From Candidatus Pacearchaeota archaeon (GTDB taxonomy: Archaea; Nanoarchaeota; Nanoarchaeia; Pacearchaeales; GW2011-AR1), in NCBI GenBank assembly GCA_002690445.1, contig NZER01000235.1:1-28130 (forward strand): a DNA stretch of 28,130 bases. The letters are read 5' to 3'. Of this stretch, positions 6,641 to 12,846 are shown piece after piece. The first letter of the stretch is position 1. Every line of letters starts with the position of its first letter. The notes beneath the pieces are model-generated. The model was not told the DNA's origin. It ran no database searches and was given only the letters and a program-made list of their open reading frames with translations. Made by a program: the position numbers and the translations under genes.

Positions 6641-6949
6641 ATGACTTACGAATTAGTTTTTGATAAAAACTTCGAGAAAAGTTACAGAAAACTAGACAAA
6701 TCCCTTCAAATTCAGGGCAATAAAAAAATAATAAAACTAAAAGAAAATCCATACGCAATGGGAAAACCTCTCGGAATTCTAAAAGGTTTTCGCGAACTTT
6801 ATCTTGGAAGCTACAGAATTTATTATTTCATCCAAGATAACAAAATAAGAATTCTCTTCCTAGATCTAAGTCACAAAGATGAACAACAAAAATATCTTAA
6901 TCAAATAACTGCTGAGAAAATCAGGCAACTGGCTGAGGAGAATTCTTAA
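6641..6949 (+). CDS. relE: RelE/ParE-superfamily toxin, 102 aa
   Basis: RelE toxins cut mRNA in the ribosomal A site; ParE relatives target gyrase. The protein has the RelE fold pattern: a first strand YELVFDKNFEKSYRKLDK, a helix pair, then the diagnostic FRELYLGSYRIYYFI and ILFLDLSHKDEQQKYL. The length is typical. Leaderless ATG. No antitoxin gene precedes it on its own strand. Instead a 56-aa antitoxin-like gene lies on the opposite strand, and their 3' ends overlap by 29 bp (6921-6949). Confidence 0.85.
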   Translation: MTYELVFDKNFEKSYRKLDKSLQIQGNKKIIKLKENPYAMGKPLGILKGFRELYLGSYRIYYFIQDNKIRILFLDLSHKDEQQKYLNQITAEKIRQLAEENS

Positions 6950-7091
6950 AAAACTCCTTCTCAGAAACAAACTCCCCAGCATCAATTCTTTGCATTGCTT
7001 CAGATAACTTTTTAATCAAAGGACGATTCATACAAAAAGCCAATGCCTTCCTCAATTGTTTATTCTCTTCAATCAAATTCAATGTTTCCAT
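6921..7091 (-). CDS. Small antitoxin-like protein, 56 aa, opposite the RelE-type toxin
   Basis: The frame starts METLNLIEENKQLRKALAF and continues with SEAMQRIDAGEFVSEKEF. The helix and the D-A-G-E-F-V-S-E-x-E-F-F ending resemble small antitoxins of archaeal RelE toxins. ATG 7091 has TATTTAAA at 7113-7120, centred 25-26 bp upstream, so it is a real leaderless gene by the same rule as its neighbours. It runs convergently into relE and overlaps its last 29 bp. The TATA box is one base from a degenerate copy of the aEF-2 stop codon (7122-7124). Confidence 0.7.
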   Translation of the reverse strand: METLNLIEENKQLRKALAFCMNRPLIKKLSEAMQRIDAGEFVSEKEFFKNSPQPVA

Positions 7092-7112
7092 ATCCCAATT
7101 AACACCAAAGAT

Positions 7113-7120
7113 TATTTAAA
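7113..7120 (-). promoter_or_regulatory. TATA box of the RelE antitoxin-like gene
   Basis: TTTAAATA on the minus strand, 25-26 bp before ATG 7091. One base separates it from the copied stop codon at 7122-7124, exactly as in the hicB promoter. Confidence 0.65.
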
Positions 7121-7121
7121 A

Positions 7122-7142
7122 CTATTGGTTCTCACCAACCCT
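7122..7142 (-). repeat. Degenerate copy 3 of the aEF-2 3' terminus
   Basis: The minus strand reads R-V-G-E-N-Q-stop (GAG AAC CAA TAG at the end). It matches the true aEF-2 end (GAG AAC CAG TAG) across most of 21 bp, with one base missing. Confidence 0.6.
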
Positions 7143-7146
7143 ACCT

Positions 7147-7171
7147 CTACTGGTTTTCAACAAGCCCTTTC
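7147..7171 (-). repeat. Degenerate copy 4 of the aEF-2 3' terminus
   Basis: Identical to the true aEF-2 end (7765-7789) at 21 of 25 positions, and it reads K-G-L-V-E-N-Q-stop in frame. It lies between the RelE antitoxin promoter and the hicA promoter. Confidence 0.7.
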
Positions 7172-7182
7172 AGCCCCTACAT

Positions 7183-7190
7183 TTTATAAA
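7183..7190 (+). promoter_or_regulatory. TATA box of hicA
   Basis: TTTATAAA, centred 26-27 bp before ATG 7213; leaderless. Confidence 0.65.
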
Positions 7191-7212
7191 TAATCTCTCC
7201 ATATTATAAGAG

Positions 7213-7434
7213 ATGAATAAACGCAATTTAAGAGTGAGAAATTTCCTAAAGGCCATTAAAGAATATGGTTGTATAGAAGTAAGAAATACACCCCACGGAG
7301 TGATCATAGAAAATCCAAAAAACGCAAAATCAACAAACATACCTACTCATCGCCCAGAACTAGCTATCTGGATTTACCACAATATTCTTAGACAATTAGA
7401 TATTGATAAAAAAGATTTTGAAAAATTATTCTAA
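7213..7434 (+). CDS. hicA: HicA-type mRNA interferase toxin, 73 aa
   Basis: HicA toxins are small double-stranded-RNA-binding-fold ribonucleases that degrade mRNA. The sequence shows the family order: an N-terminal helix (VRNFLKAIKEYGC), strand EVRNTPHGVIIEN with the candidate catalytic His, then IPTHRPELAIWIYHNILRQL with the typical C-terminal helix. The usual G-S-H motif is T-P-H here, a divergence worth noting. Leaderless ATG. The stop codon interlocks with the stop of hicB on the other strand (4-bp overlap, 7431-7434). This convergent layout differs from the usual hicAB operon. Confidence 0.8.
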   Translation: MNKRNLRVRNFLKAIKEYGCIEVRNTPHGVIIENPKNAKSTNIPTHRPELAIWIYHNILRQLDIDKKDFEKLF

Positions 7435-7673
7435 AGAAAAATTCTAGAAACCATCAAAGGTTCTTTTTCACTCTTGACCAAAATTTCTTTCTTTTCAGGA
7501 TATGTATCCAAATACAATTTTACAGATTTCTTAAAATTGATCATTGCCTCTTCAACACTATCACCAAAATCAGCCACTCCAAGCTCCTCATTATTAACTA
7601 TAAAAACCTTTTTCCCATCCGGCTGTCTTTCTTCTCTTACAATAACATTAAGCCCAATAGATTCTGTTTCCAT
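7431..7673 (-). CDS. hicB: HicB-type antitoxin, 80 aa
   Basis: Partial RNase H-like HicB fold: GLNVIVREERQPDGKKVFIV, then NNEELGVADFGDSVEEAMIN and FKKSVKLYLDTYPEKK. This matches the E-E-x-D-G...E-L-G...G-x-S-x-E-E-A pattern by which HicB antitoxins are recognised. The C-terminal DNA-binding domain of many HicB proteins is lacking. ATG 7673 is chosen over an upstream TTG because TATTTAAA (7696-7703) is centred 26-27 bp upstream. It is co-directional with aEF-2 and convergent with hicA. Confidence 0.8.
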   Translation of the reverse strand: METESIGLNVIVREERQPDGKKVFIVNNEELGVADFGDSVEEAMINFKKSVKLYLDTYPEKKEILVKSEKEPLMVSRIFL

Positions 7674-7695
7674 GATCAAATTAAAATTAAATTAT

Positions 7696-7703
7696 TATTT
7701 AAA
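7696..7703 (-). promoter_or_regulatory. TATA box of hicB
   Basis: TTTAAATA on the minus strand, 26-27 bp before ATG 7673. One base separates it from the copied aEF-2 stop codon at 7705-7707. Confidence 0.65.
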
Positions 7704-7704
7704 C

Positions 7705-7731
7705 TTACTGATTCTCAGCCAGGCCTCCTTT
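7705..7731 (-). repeat. Degenerate copy 1 of the aEF-2 3' terminus
   Basis: The minus strand reads K-G-G-L-A-E-N-Q-stop. Over the central 21 bp (7706-7726) it differs from the true end (7766-7786) at two bases only, both synonymous in frame (AAC/AAT and GGT/GGC). It lies 33 bp downstream of the true stop codon. Confidence 0.75.
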
Positions 7732-7764
7732 AAATCACTGCGTGGACTTGAAGTCAAGGACTCG

Positions 7765-9936
7765 CTACTGGTTCTCAGCCAGACCTTTCCGATCCCGAAT
7801 CTGCTTAATAACTCTCTCCTGCAAATCCTTTGGCATCTTCTTAAACTGCTGATCCATTAAAGCACTCACACCCCTTCCTTCTGTCGCTGACCTTAAATCT
7901 GAAGTCCACCCAATCATCTCCTGAACAGGCAACTCTGCCTTAATTGTCGCAGTTGCAGCATCCTGCTGAACATCTATCAACATTCCCCTCTTACCAGAAA
8001 CCAATTGCGTTACCGTAGACATAAAATCATTAGGCGACTCAATCTGATGAGTCTGAACTGGCTCAAATAAATTAGGAGACGCTTTAAAAAACGCAGCTCG
8101 AATCGCCTCCCTAATAGCCGGATAAACCTGCGCCGGACCTCTATGAATCGCATCCTCATGAAGTTTCAAATCAACAAGAGAAACCTTCAACCGAATACAC
8201 GGCTCCCGCGCCAACGGCCCCTGATCCATAACTTGCTCAAAAGAATCCAAAACCAGCTCAATAACTTCCCCAATATGAACCTCTCCCTTAGTCTTATCTA
8301 AAAAAACACTACCCTTGTAAATATTTCGATACTGCCCAGCCTCATCCCGCGAAATTCCCAAAGCCACTAATTTCTCATCCAGTGTCTTATCCTTCTTTTT
8401 TATCCTGCCTTCCGGAATCTCCTTCTGCGCAATTGACTCAGCAACACTATCTTCCAACGGCTCAACAGTAAGAAAAAACTGATTATGCTTGTTCGGACTT
8501 CTCCCCTCAGCCACATCACTTGCCTTCCCAACAGACTCTCTAAAAACAACAATCGGCTCAGAAGTATTAACTTCCAGCCCCTTTTCTGTCTTAATCCTAT
8601 TCTCAATAATTTCCAAATGCAGCTCCCCCATCCCTGAAAGCAAACTCTCTCCTGTCTCCTCATTAATCTCAATTCTCAAAGAAGGATCTTCTTTCCCAAC
8701 CTGTCTCAACACTTCAATCAACTTTGGCAAGTCAGCAGTTTTTTTTGCAGAAATTGACTTAGTAACAACCGGCTCAAACAAATGTGTAATTGCTTCAAAC
8801 GGCTCCATCGGATTTTTAGAAACTGTCTCCCCAACAAGAACATTCCTCAAACCAACTAAGCCAACAATATTTCCAGCCACAACCTCATCCATCTGAATTC
8901 TTTGCGCCCCCTTGTAAATAGAAACCTGCTGCACCCTCACACTTTTATCAGCTAAATTCATATAAACATCATCTCCCTGATTAATCTTACCAGAAAACAA
9001 CCTTCCTGCTGCAACTTCCCCTGCATGCGGGTCAATCACAATCTTAATCGGAACAAAAGCCACCTCCCCCTTTTCATTACACGCTTTCAAATCTTTTCCA
9101 ATCTGCGATTTAATCTCCCCATGCCAAATCTTAGGAATTCTATAATCCTGCGCAGCTTTTGGATTCGGAAGATGCGCAACAACCATTCCAAGAACAACAT
9201 CATTCAAAGGCGCCTTCTTTGCCAGCTCCTTATACGCCTCCCCGCCCTTTTCATACACATCAATAATTTCTTTAAAAGAAATTTTCTTCTCTTTCATATA
9301 AGGAACACTCAAAGCCCAATTATGAAAAGCAGAACCAAACGCAACACTCCCATCATTAACACTCACTTGCCATTTCTTTCCATAACCTTCCTCAGCAATA
9401 TTCGCAATCAACCTATTAACATCATTAATAATCTTAACAAATCTCTCCTGCATTTGCTCCGGAGTCAACTTAACTTCCCTAATTAACCTATCAACTTTAT
9501 TAATAAATAAAATTGGCTTTACCCTCTCTCTCAACGCCTGTCTTAACACAGTCTCAGTCTGAGGCATAATTCCTTCTGAAGCACAGCACAAAACAATTGC
9601 CCCATCTACCGCCCGCATTGCCCGAGTAACATCCCCGCCAAAATCAACATGCCCCGGCGTATCAATCAAATTAATCAGATAATCTTCACCCCCAACATGA
9701 TGAACCATACTAACACTTGCTGAATCAATTGTAATTCCCCTCTCTGTCTCATCCTCATGAAAATCCAAAGCCAACTGCTTCCCTGCCAACTCCTCAGACA
9801 TCATTCCAGCCCCAGCCAAAAGATTATCAGAAAAAGTTGTCTTCCCATGATCAATATGCGCAGCAATAGCTATGTTCCTAATTTTCTCAGGAACGTGCTG
9901 CAATTTCGTAACCCTCCCTGTCATATCGTCTGCCAT
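7765..9936 (-). CDS. fusA: Translation elongation factor aEF-2
   Basis: GTPase that drives translocation of tRNA and mRNA on the ribosome. Motifs: AHIDHGKT (about 26-33), ERGITIDSA, DTPGHVDFGG and NKVDR. Domains II to V follow. The diphthamide loop reads LHEDAIHRGPAQV, keeping the His that is modified in archaea and eukaryotes. The length of 723 aa is normal. ATG 9936 has TTTTTAAA 26-27 bp upstream, so it is leaderless. The last codons, K-G-L-A-E-N-Q-stop, are repeated downstream as copies that border toxin-antitoxin genes. Confidence 0.96.
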   Translation of the reverse strand: MADDMTGRVTKLQHVPEKIRNIAIAAHIDHGKTTFSDNLLAGAGMMSEELAGKQLALDFHEDETERGITIDSASVSMVHHVGGEDYLINLIDTPGHVDFGGDVTRAMRAVDGAIVLCCASEGIMPQTETVLRQALRERVKPILFINKVDRLIREVKLTPEQMQERFVKIINDVNRLIANIAEEGYGKKWQVSVNDGSVAFGSAFHNWALSVPYMKEKKISFKEIIDVYEKGGEAYKELAKKAPLNDVVLGMVVAHLPNPKAAQDYRIPKIWHGEIKSQIGKDLKACNEKGEVAFVPIKIVIDPHAGEVAAGRLFSGKINQGDDVYMNLADKSVRVQQVSIYKGAQRIQMDEVVAGNIVGLVGLRNVLVGETVSKNPMEPFEAITHLFEPVVTKSISAKKTADLPKLIEVLRQVGKEDPSLRIEINEETGESLLSGMGELHLEIIENRIKTEKGLEVNTSEPIVVFRESVGKASDVAEGRSPNKHNQFFLTVEPLEDSVAESIAQKEIPEGRIKKKDKTLDEKLVALGISRDEAGQYRNIYKGSVFLDKTKGEVHIGEVIELVLDSFEQVMDQGPLAREPCIRLKVSLVDLKLHEDAIHRGPAQVYPAIREAIRAAFFKASPNLFEPVQTHQIESPNDFMSTVTQLVSGKRGMLIDVQQDAATATIKAELPVQEMIGWTSDLRSATEGRGVSALMDQQFKKMPKDLQERVIKQIRDRKGLAENQ

Positions 9937-9958
9937 AATTAAGAAATTGAGAATTGAG

Positions 9959-9976
9959 TTTTTAAAAGTTTGTGTG
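9959..9976 (-). promoter_or_regulatory. aEF-2 promoter, shared with vapB
   Basis: The minus strand reads CACACAAACTTTTAAAAA, an 18-bp block identical to the one before vapB (10778-10795). It includes the TATA box about 26 bp before ATG 9936. Confidence 0.65.
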
Positions 9977-9980
9977 GGTT

Positions 9981-10107
9981 AGGCTACATCCCAAATTAGA
10001 TTTGTTCCGGTTTCCTTAATCCCAATTCACCTCGGGAGGGAGGGTGGGGGGTGGTTGGAGGTAAAAGGAAACCGGAACATTAAAACAATTAATATGGGAT
10101 GTAGCCT
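9981..10107. repeat. Palindromic G-rich intergenic element (B)
   Basis: Outer inverted repeat AGGCTACATCCCA (9981-9993) with its complement at 10095-10107. Inner inverted repeat TGTTCCGGTTTCCTT (10003-10017) with its complement at 10065-10079. All 28 arm bases are perfect. The core contains GGGAGGGAGGGTGGG (10034-10048), a single-base-loop G-quadruplex motif. It lies 14 bp upstream of the aEF-2 promoter block. Confidence 0.75.
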
Positions 10108-10157
10108 GTGAGTTTCAGTATCTCCGCATAGAAATTTATTTGGAGAATAAAAATAAA

Positions 10158-10529
10158 TTATAACATCTCAACATCTTCAAGTCCAAAAAAATGTTTATCT
10201 CCAGTTAAAACCTTTAAACCATACAAGCGGGCAGTTGCATAAATTAAAGAGTCCAACATTCCCCAATTTTTGATCTTCTTTTTATTATAAAAATTAATCC
10301 TCCCTGCTAAAAGAACAATCTGTTCATCAAGACTTAAAATCTTAGACATCTTCTTAATTCTAGAAATCCTATCCTTATAATCTATGTTATTCCTAAGACA
10401 CCACTCAATAATTTCAGAAATACTAACAATCGAAGTGCAACATTCAATAGAATTTAAAATATTCCAAACCTTTTCTCCTCTTTCGCTTCCTTGGAAAAAC
10501 TCAATCCATGCATAGCTATCAAGCAACAT
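10158..10529 (-). CDS. vapC: VapC-type PIN-domain ribonuclease toxin, 123 aa
   Basis: PIN-domain endoribonuclease; VapC toxins cut tRNA or rRNA. The acidic metal-binding residues are visible: D4 (MLLDSYAW), E39 (SISEI), D93 (MLDSLIYATA) and D111 (LTGDKHF). The length is normal. Its ATG follows the vapB stop with no gap (TAA-ATG), so the two are co-translated. A perfect 9-bp inverted repeat AATTTATTT/AAATAAATT (10133-10159) overlaps the stop codon and may act as a terminator hairpin. Confidence 0.88.
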   Translation of the reverse strand: MLLDSYAWIEFFQGSERGEKVWNILNSIECCTSIVSISEIIEWCLRNNIDYKDRISRIKKMSKILSLDEQIVLLAGRINFYNKKKIKNWGMLDSLIYATARLYGLKVLTGDKHFFGLEDVEML

Positions 10530-10739
10530 TTAAAATCTATCCCTATGGTCTCTTTCAAATTTAGAAGCCCCTTTATCTATACCAAAAGACTCTCTTATCA
10601 ACCTTAGATTTTTTTTCAAAAGACTCACCTCCACCTCTTGTCCTAGTTTTATCCCTTCTTCTCTAACAACACTCACAGGTAACAATATCCCAAAAGATGT
10701 TCCAACATTTCTGACTTTAGCTTTAAATACTTCTCCCAT
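10530..10739 (-). CDS. vapB: VapB-type AbrB-fold antitoxin, 69 aa
   Basis: Swapped-hairpin AbrB/SpoVT DNA-binding domain at about residues 5-45 (FKAKVRNVGTSFGILLPVSV, GIKLGQEVEVSLL), followed by a charged tail that normally wraps the toxin. It precedes vapC in the classical antitoxin-first order, unlike the two convergent toxin-antitoxin pairs on the other side of aEF-2. Such proteins usually repress their own operon. The promoter shares 18 identical bases with that of aEF-2. Confidence 0.85.
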   Translation of the reverse strand: MGEVFKAKVRNVGTSFGILLPVSVVREEGIKLGQEVEVSLLKKNLRLIRESFGIDKGASKFERDHRDRF

Positions 10740-10776
10740 AAATATTATAATATATTATAATACTTAAGGTTTTCGG

Positions 10777-10795
10777 TTTTTTAAAAGTTTGTGTG
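10777..10795 (-). promoter_or_regulatory. vapB promoter block
   Basis: CACACAAACTTTTAAAA on the minus strand. Its last 18 bp are identical to the aEF-2 promoter. The TATA is about 42 bp before ATG 10739, giving a leader of roughly 16 nt. A weaker TATA-like sequence at 10760-10767 would be leaderless. Confidence 0.5.
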
Positions 10796-10813
10796 AAAAA
10801 CAAATACCTAAGA

Positions 10814-11227
10814 CTAAGCAGGACAAGGAACAGGTTCAGGAGAAAACCAACCCCCAAAAACCCTCCTCACTAATCCTTCTTCCTTAGGTTTTTTCACACT
10901 CTTCAATTTTCTACTAGAAAGCCACAAATATGTCTCATCTTTATTAAAATCATAAAGAAAAATTGCCCAAGAATTTCGACCATCGCAAAATTTATGCCCC
11001 CCCAAAAAACCTCTATCCGCAGTTCCTGCTTCAAACGAACCTGTTTCATCACTAACTAAAACATTTGGCTCTGGAAATCCTTCTGGAAATTCAAGTTTTA
11101 AATCTCTCAACTCAACACGGGCATACCTCTTAAAATAAAAACGCCACTTTCTAGAAGGTAAGGCAATTTCTCTCTTCCCTTTTTCAAAACCCATAACAGA
11201 GGAGAAAATATGATAATCTTTCATCAT
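10814..11227 (-). CDS. Hypothetical protein, 137 aa
   Basis: I do not recognise this protein. It is a soluble alpha/beta sequence with aromatic-rich strands (SRKWRFYFKRYARVELRDLK, WAIFLYDFNKDETYLWLS) and a basic segment near the C-terminus. It ends FSPEPVPCPA. The frame can be extended to 11284, where it would overlap the upstream gene by 4 bp. I prefer ATG 11227 (MMKDYHIFSSVMGF) because TTTATAAA at 11249-11256 is centred 25-26 bp before it. Confidence 0.6.
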   Translation of the reverse strand: MMKDYHIFSSVMGFEKGKREIALPSRKWRFYFKRYARVELRDLKLEFPEGFPEPNVLVSDETGSFEAGTADRGFLGGHKFCDGRNSWAIFLYDFNKDETYLWLSSRKLKSVKKPKEEGLVRRVFGGWFSPEPVPCPA

Positions 11228-11248
11228 AAACAAAACAGTCATCACAAC

Positions 11249-11269
11249 TTTATAAAAATTTCTATACTC
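11249..11269 (-). promoter_or_regulatory. Promoter: TATA box plus GAGTATA motif
   Basis: TTTATAAA directly preceded on the minus strand by GAGTATAGAAATT. Nearly identical to the promoter at 725-745, and 18 of 21 positions match 27756-27776. Confidence 0.65.
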
Positions 11270-11280
11270 TAAGATACAAA

Positions 11281-11589
11281 TCACCTGCCAGGTGAACCAG
11301 CAGAAAGCACTGTCTTAATAACATACCCTCCGCCAGGCCTTATTGTATCTTTTGCAACACCTAACCGACAATGCCCCAAATAAACCTCACCATCATAAAG
11401 CGCAATAGTAAAAAAAATTCCACTACTCAACTTCTCAAGACCTTTCAAAAGATCACAAAAACGATTACTTTTTAAAACAGAATCAGAAATAATCTTTTCT
11501 ACCTGCCCTCTAGATCTCCCTTCCAAAGAACCTTCTTCAACTACCTTCTTGCATCTTTTTACTGCATTACCTGAAACATAAATTTGCAT
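11281..11589 (-). CDS. Hypothetical protein, 102 aa
   Basis: I do not recognise this protein. It starts MQIYVSGNAVKRCKKVVEEG, has a basic helical N-terminal half, then strands FFTIALYDGEVYLGHCRLG and a GGGYVIKTV ending. No TATA box has the leaderless spacing, because the expected position falls at the end of rps7. It therefore probably lies on the rps7 transcript, 30 bp behind its stop codon. Confidence 0.6.
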   Translation of the reverse strand: MQIYVSGNAVKRCKKVVEEGSLEGRSRGQVEKIISDSVLKSNRFCDLLKGLEKLSSGIFFTIALYDGEVYLGHCRLGVAKDTIRPGGGYVIKTVLSAGSPGR

Positions 11590-11619
11590 TTTAAAATAAA
11601 GAATTATTTAGCTGCATCA

Positions 11620-12213
11620 CTACCTCGCCGCATCAGCTTGCTTCTCAGCATCATTTTTCTTTGAAACAGCATAACTTTCAGAAGAATTCTCAGCAGCCAG
11701 TATAATCTCCTTAGCCAGACTCTCTGTAATATTCGCCTTTTTATTAAATGCCTTGTCATAAGCACCATTAACTAAAAATCTCAAAACCAGATTCAGCCTC
11801 CTCCTCGGAGAAACATCAACTGCCTGCGGATACCGCGCCCCCCCATACTCAATAGAAGTTACCTCATCCCTCGGCGCTGCATTTTCAATTGCCTGAACAA
11901 AAATCTTCATCGCACTCTCATTTGTCTTTTCCTCAATAATCTTAAAAGCATCAATCACAATCTTACTTGCCTTTGCATGCTTCCCAGTCATCCACTTAGT
12001 AATAATCCTATGTTTCTTCCCCCGACTCCCCGGAACCTGCAGCAAATTAATCAATCTCTCAACAACATTAACCTTAGCCCGCGCCGGATCATACTTAACC
12101 CGCCCGTGACTTTTCAACAACAGCTTCGGCTGAAGATTCACAACTCTTTTCAAACCCGGGTCCTTCACTTCCACAGTACTCGCATCAAACAACCCAAAAA
12201 TTTTCATTTCCAT
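11620..12213 (-). CDS. rps7: Ribosomal protein uS7
   Basis: Small-subunit head protein that binds the 3' domain of 16S rRNA and nucleates head assembly. Archaeal-type sequence: ERLINLLQVPGSRGKKHR, KIFVQAIENAAPRDEVTSIE, GGARYPQAVDVSPRRRLNLV. The length of 197 aa is normal for archaea. It starts one base after the stop of the small gene 12215-12400 (TAA-A-ATG), behind a GGAGG sequence. It is thus coupled to rps12 through that small gene. Confidence 0.95.
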   Translation of the reverse strand: MEMKIFGLFDASTVEVKDPGLKRVVNLQPKLLLKSHGRVKYDPARAKVNVVERLINLLQVPGSRGKKHRIITKWMTGKHAKASKIVIDAFKIIEEKTNESAMKIFVQAIENAAPRDEVTSIEYGGARYPQAVDVSPRRRLNLVLRFLVNGAYDKAFNKKANITESLAKEIILAAENSSESYAVSKKNDAEKQADAAR

Positions 12214-12214
12214 T

Positions 12215-12400
12215 TTACCTGTCCTCCCCCCTCATTTTACCCCTCCTAACTGCTTCATCCTTAACAGCCTCCACTACCTCACCTATAAATCTGCCCCAAC
12301 CATCAAAAAATCCCTCTAGTGCCTCATCAAAATTCCTCGCCCTTTTCCTACCAAAATAACTATTATGCTCATAACTACCACTATAATCACCTAACCCCAT
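12215..12400 (-). CDS. Small unknown protein inserted between rps12 and rps7, 61 aa
   Basis: Starts MGLGDYSGSYEHNSYFGRKR, a Gly/Tyr/Ser-rich segment followed by a helix (NFDEALEGFFDGWGRFIGEV) and a basic end (VRRGKMRGEDR). I recognise no family. Its ATG is one base after the rps12 stop (TAAGATG), and GGAGG lies just inside rps12. rps7 starts one base after its own stop. The tight coupling on both sides argues for a real gene, perhaps ribosome-associated by position. A longer frame to 12421 would overlap rps12. Confidence 0.65.
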   Translation of the reverse strand: MGLGDYSGSYEHNSYFGRKRARNFDEALEGFFDGWGRFIGEVVEAVKDEAVRRGKMRGEDR

Positions 12401-12401
12401 C

Positions 12402-12824
12402 TTACCTCCTCCCCTTCTCAATCTTCCCAGTCCAAAGCCTGGCTAAAGGTTGATCATTTACTGATATAATTTGAAACCGAACACCTGACAAATCCCCCTT
12501 AGTCCGCCCCTGCTTCCCCCCAATCCGCTCAATCACAACTTCATCATGCTCATCAACAAACTTCTGCGCAAGATTCCCCGGAATAAAAGCAGTCACTTCC
12601 TTCCCATTCTTTATCAACTGAACCCTGCAGCACTTTCTCATAGCTGAATTAGGCTGTTTTGCCTCTTTCTGAATCTTCTTAATCACAATTCCTTTTGCCT
12701 GCGCAGCACGGCCAAACGGATCAAACTTCAAACTAATACCCAGCCGTTTCTTCTTATCAACCAGCCGGCTATCTCTAAACTTACTTCTTCTCTTCTTTAA
12801 CTTCCTTGCATTCATCAATCCCAT
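12402..12824 (-). CDS. rps12: Ribosomal protein uS12
   Basis: Decoding-centre protein. The conserved KQPNSAMRKCCRVQLIKNGK loop and the HDEVVIERIGGKQGRTKGDL region are present. The length of 140 aa is standard for archaea. ATG 12824 has TTTTTAAA (12847-12854), centred 26 bp upstream, so it heads a transcript with the 61-aa gene and rps7. It follows nusA in the usual archaeal order, but with its own promoter. Confidence 0.96.
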   Translation of the reverse strand: MGLMNARKLKKRRSKFRDSRLVDKKKRLGISLKFDPFGRAAQAKGIVIKKIQKEAKQPNSAMRKCCRVQLIKNGKEVTAFIPGNLAQKFVDEHDEVVIERIGGKQGRTKGDLSGVRFQIISVNDQPLARLWTGKIEKGRR

Positions 12825-12846
12825 AATTATTAAAGTGAAAATCAGG

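Noticed and set aside
11224..11250. C/D-box small RNA (GTGATGA ... ATGATGA)
   Set aside because: The boxes fall in the promoter and start codon of a leaderless gene, without a terminal stem or a D box at proper spacing.
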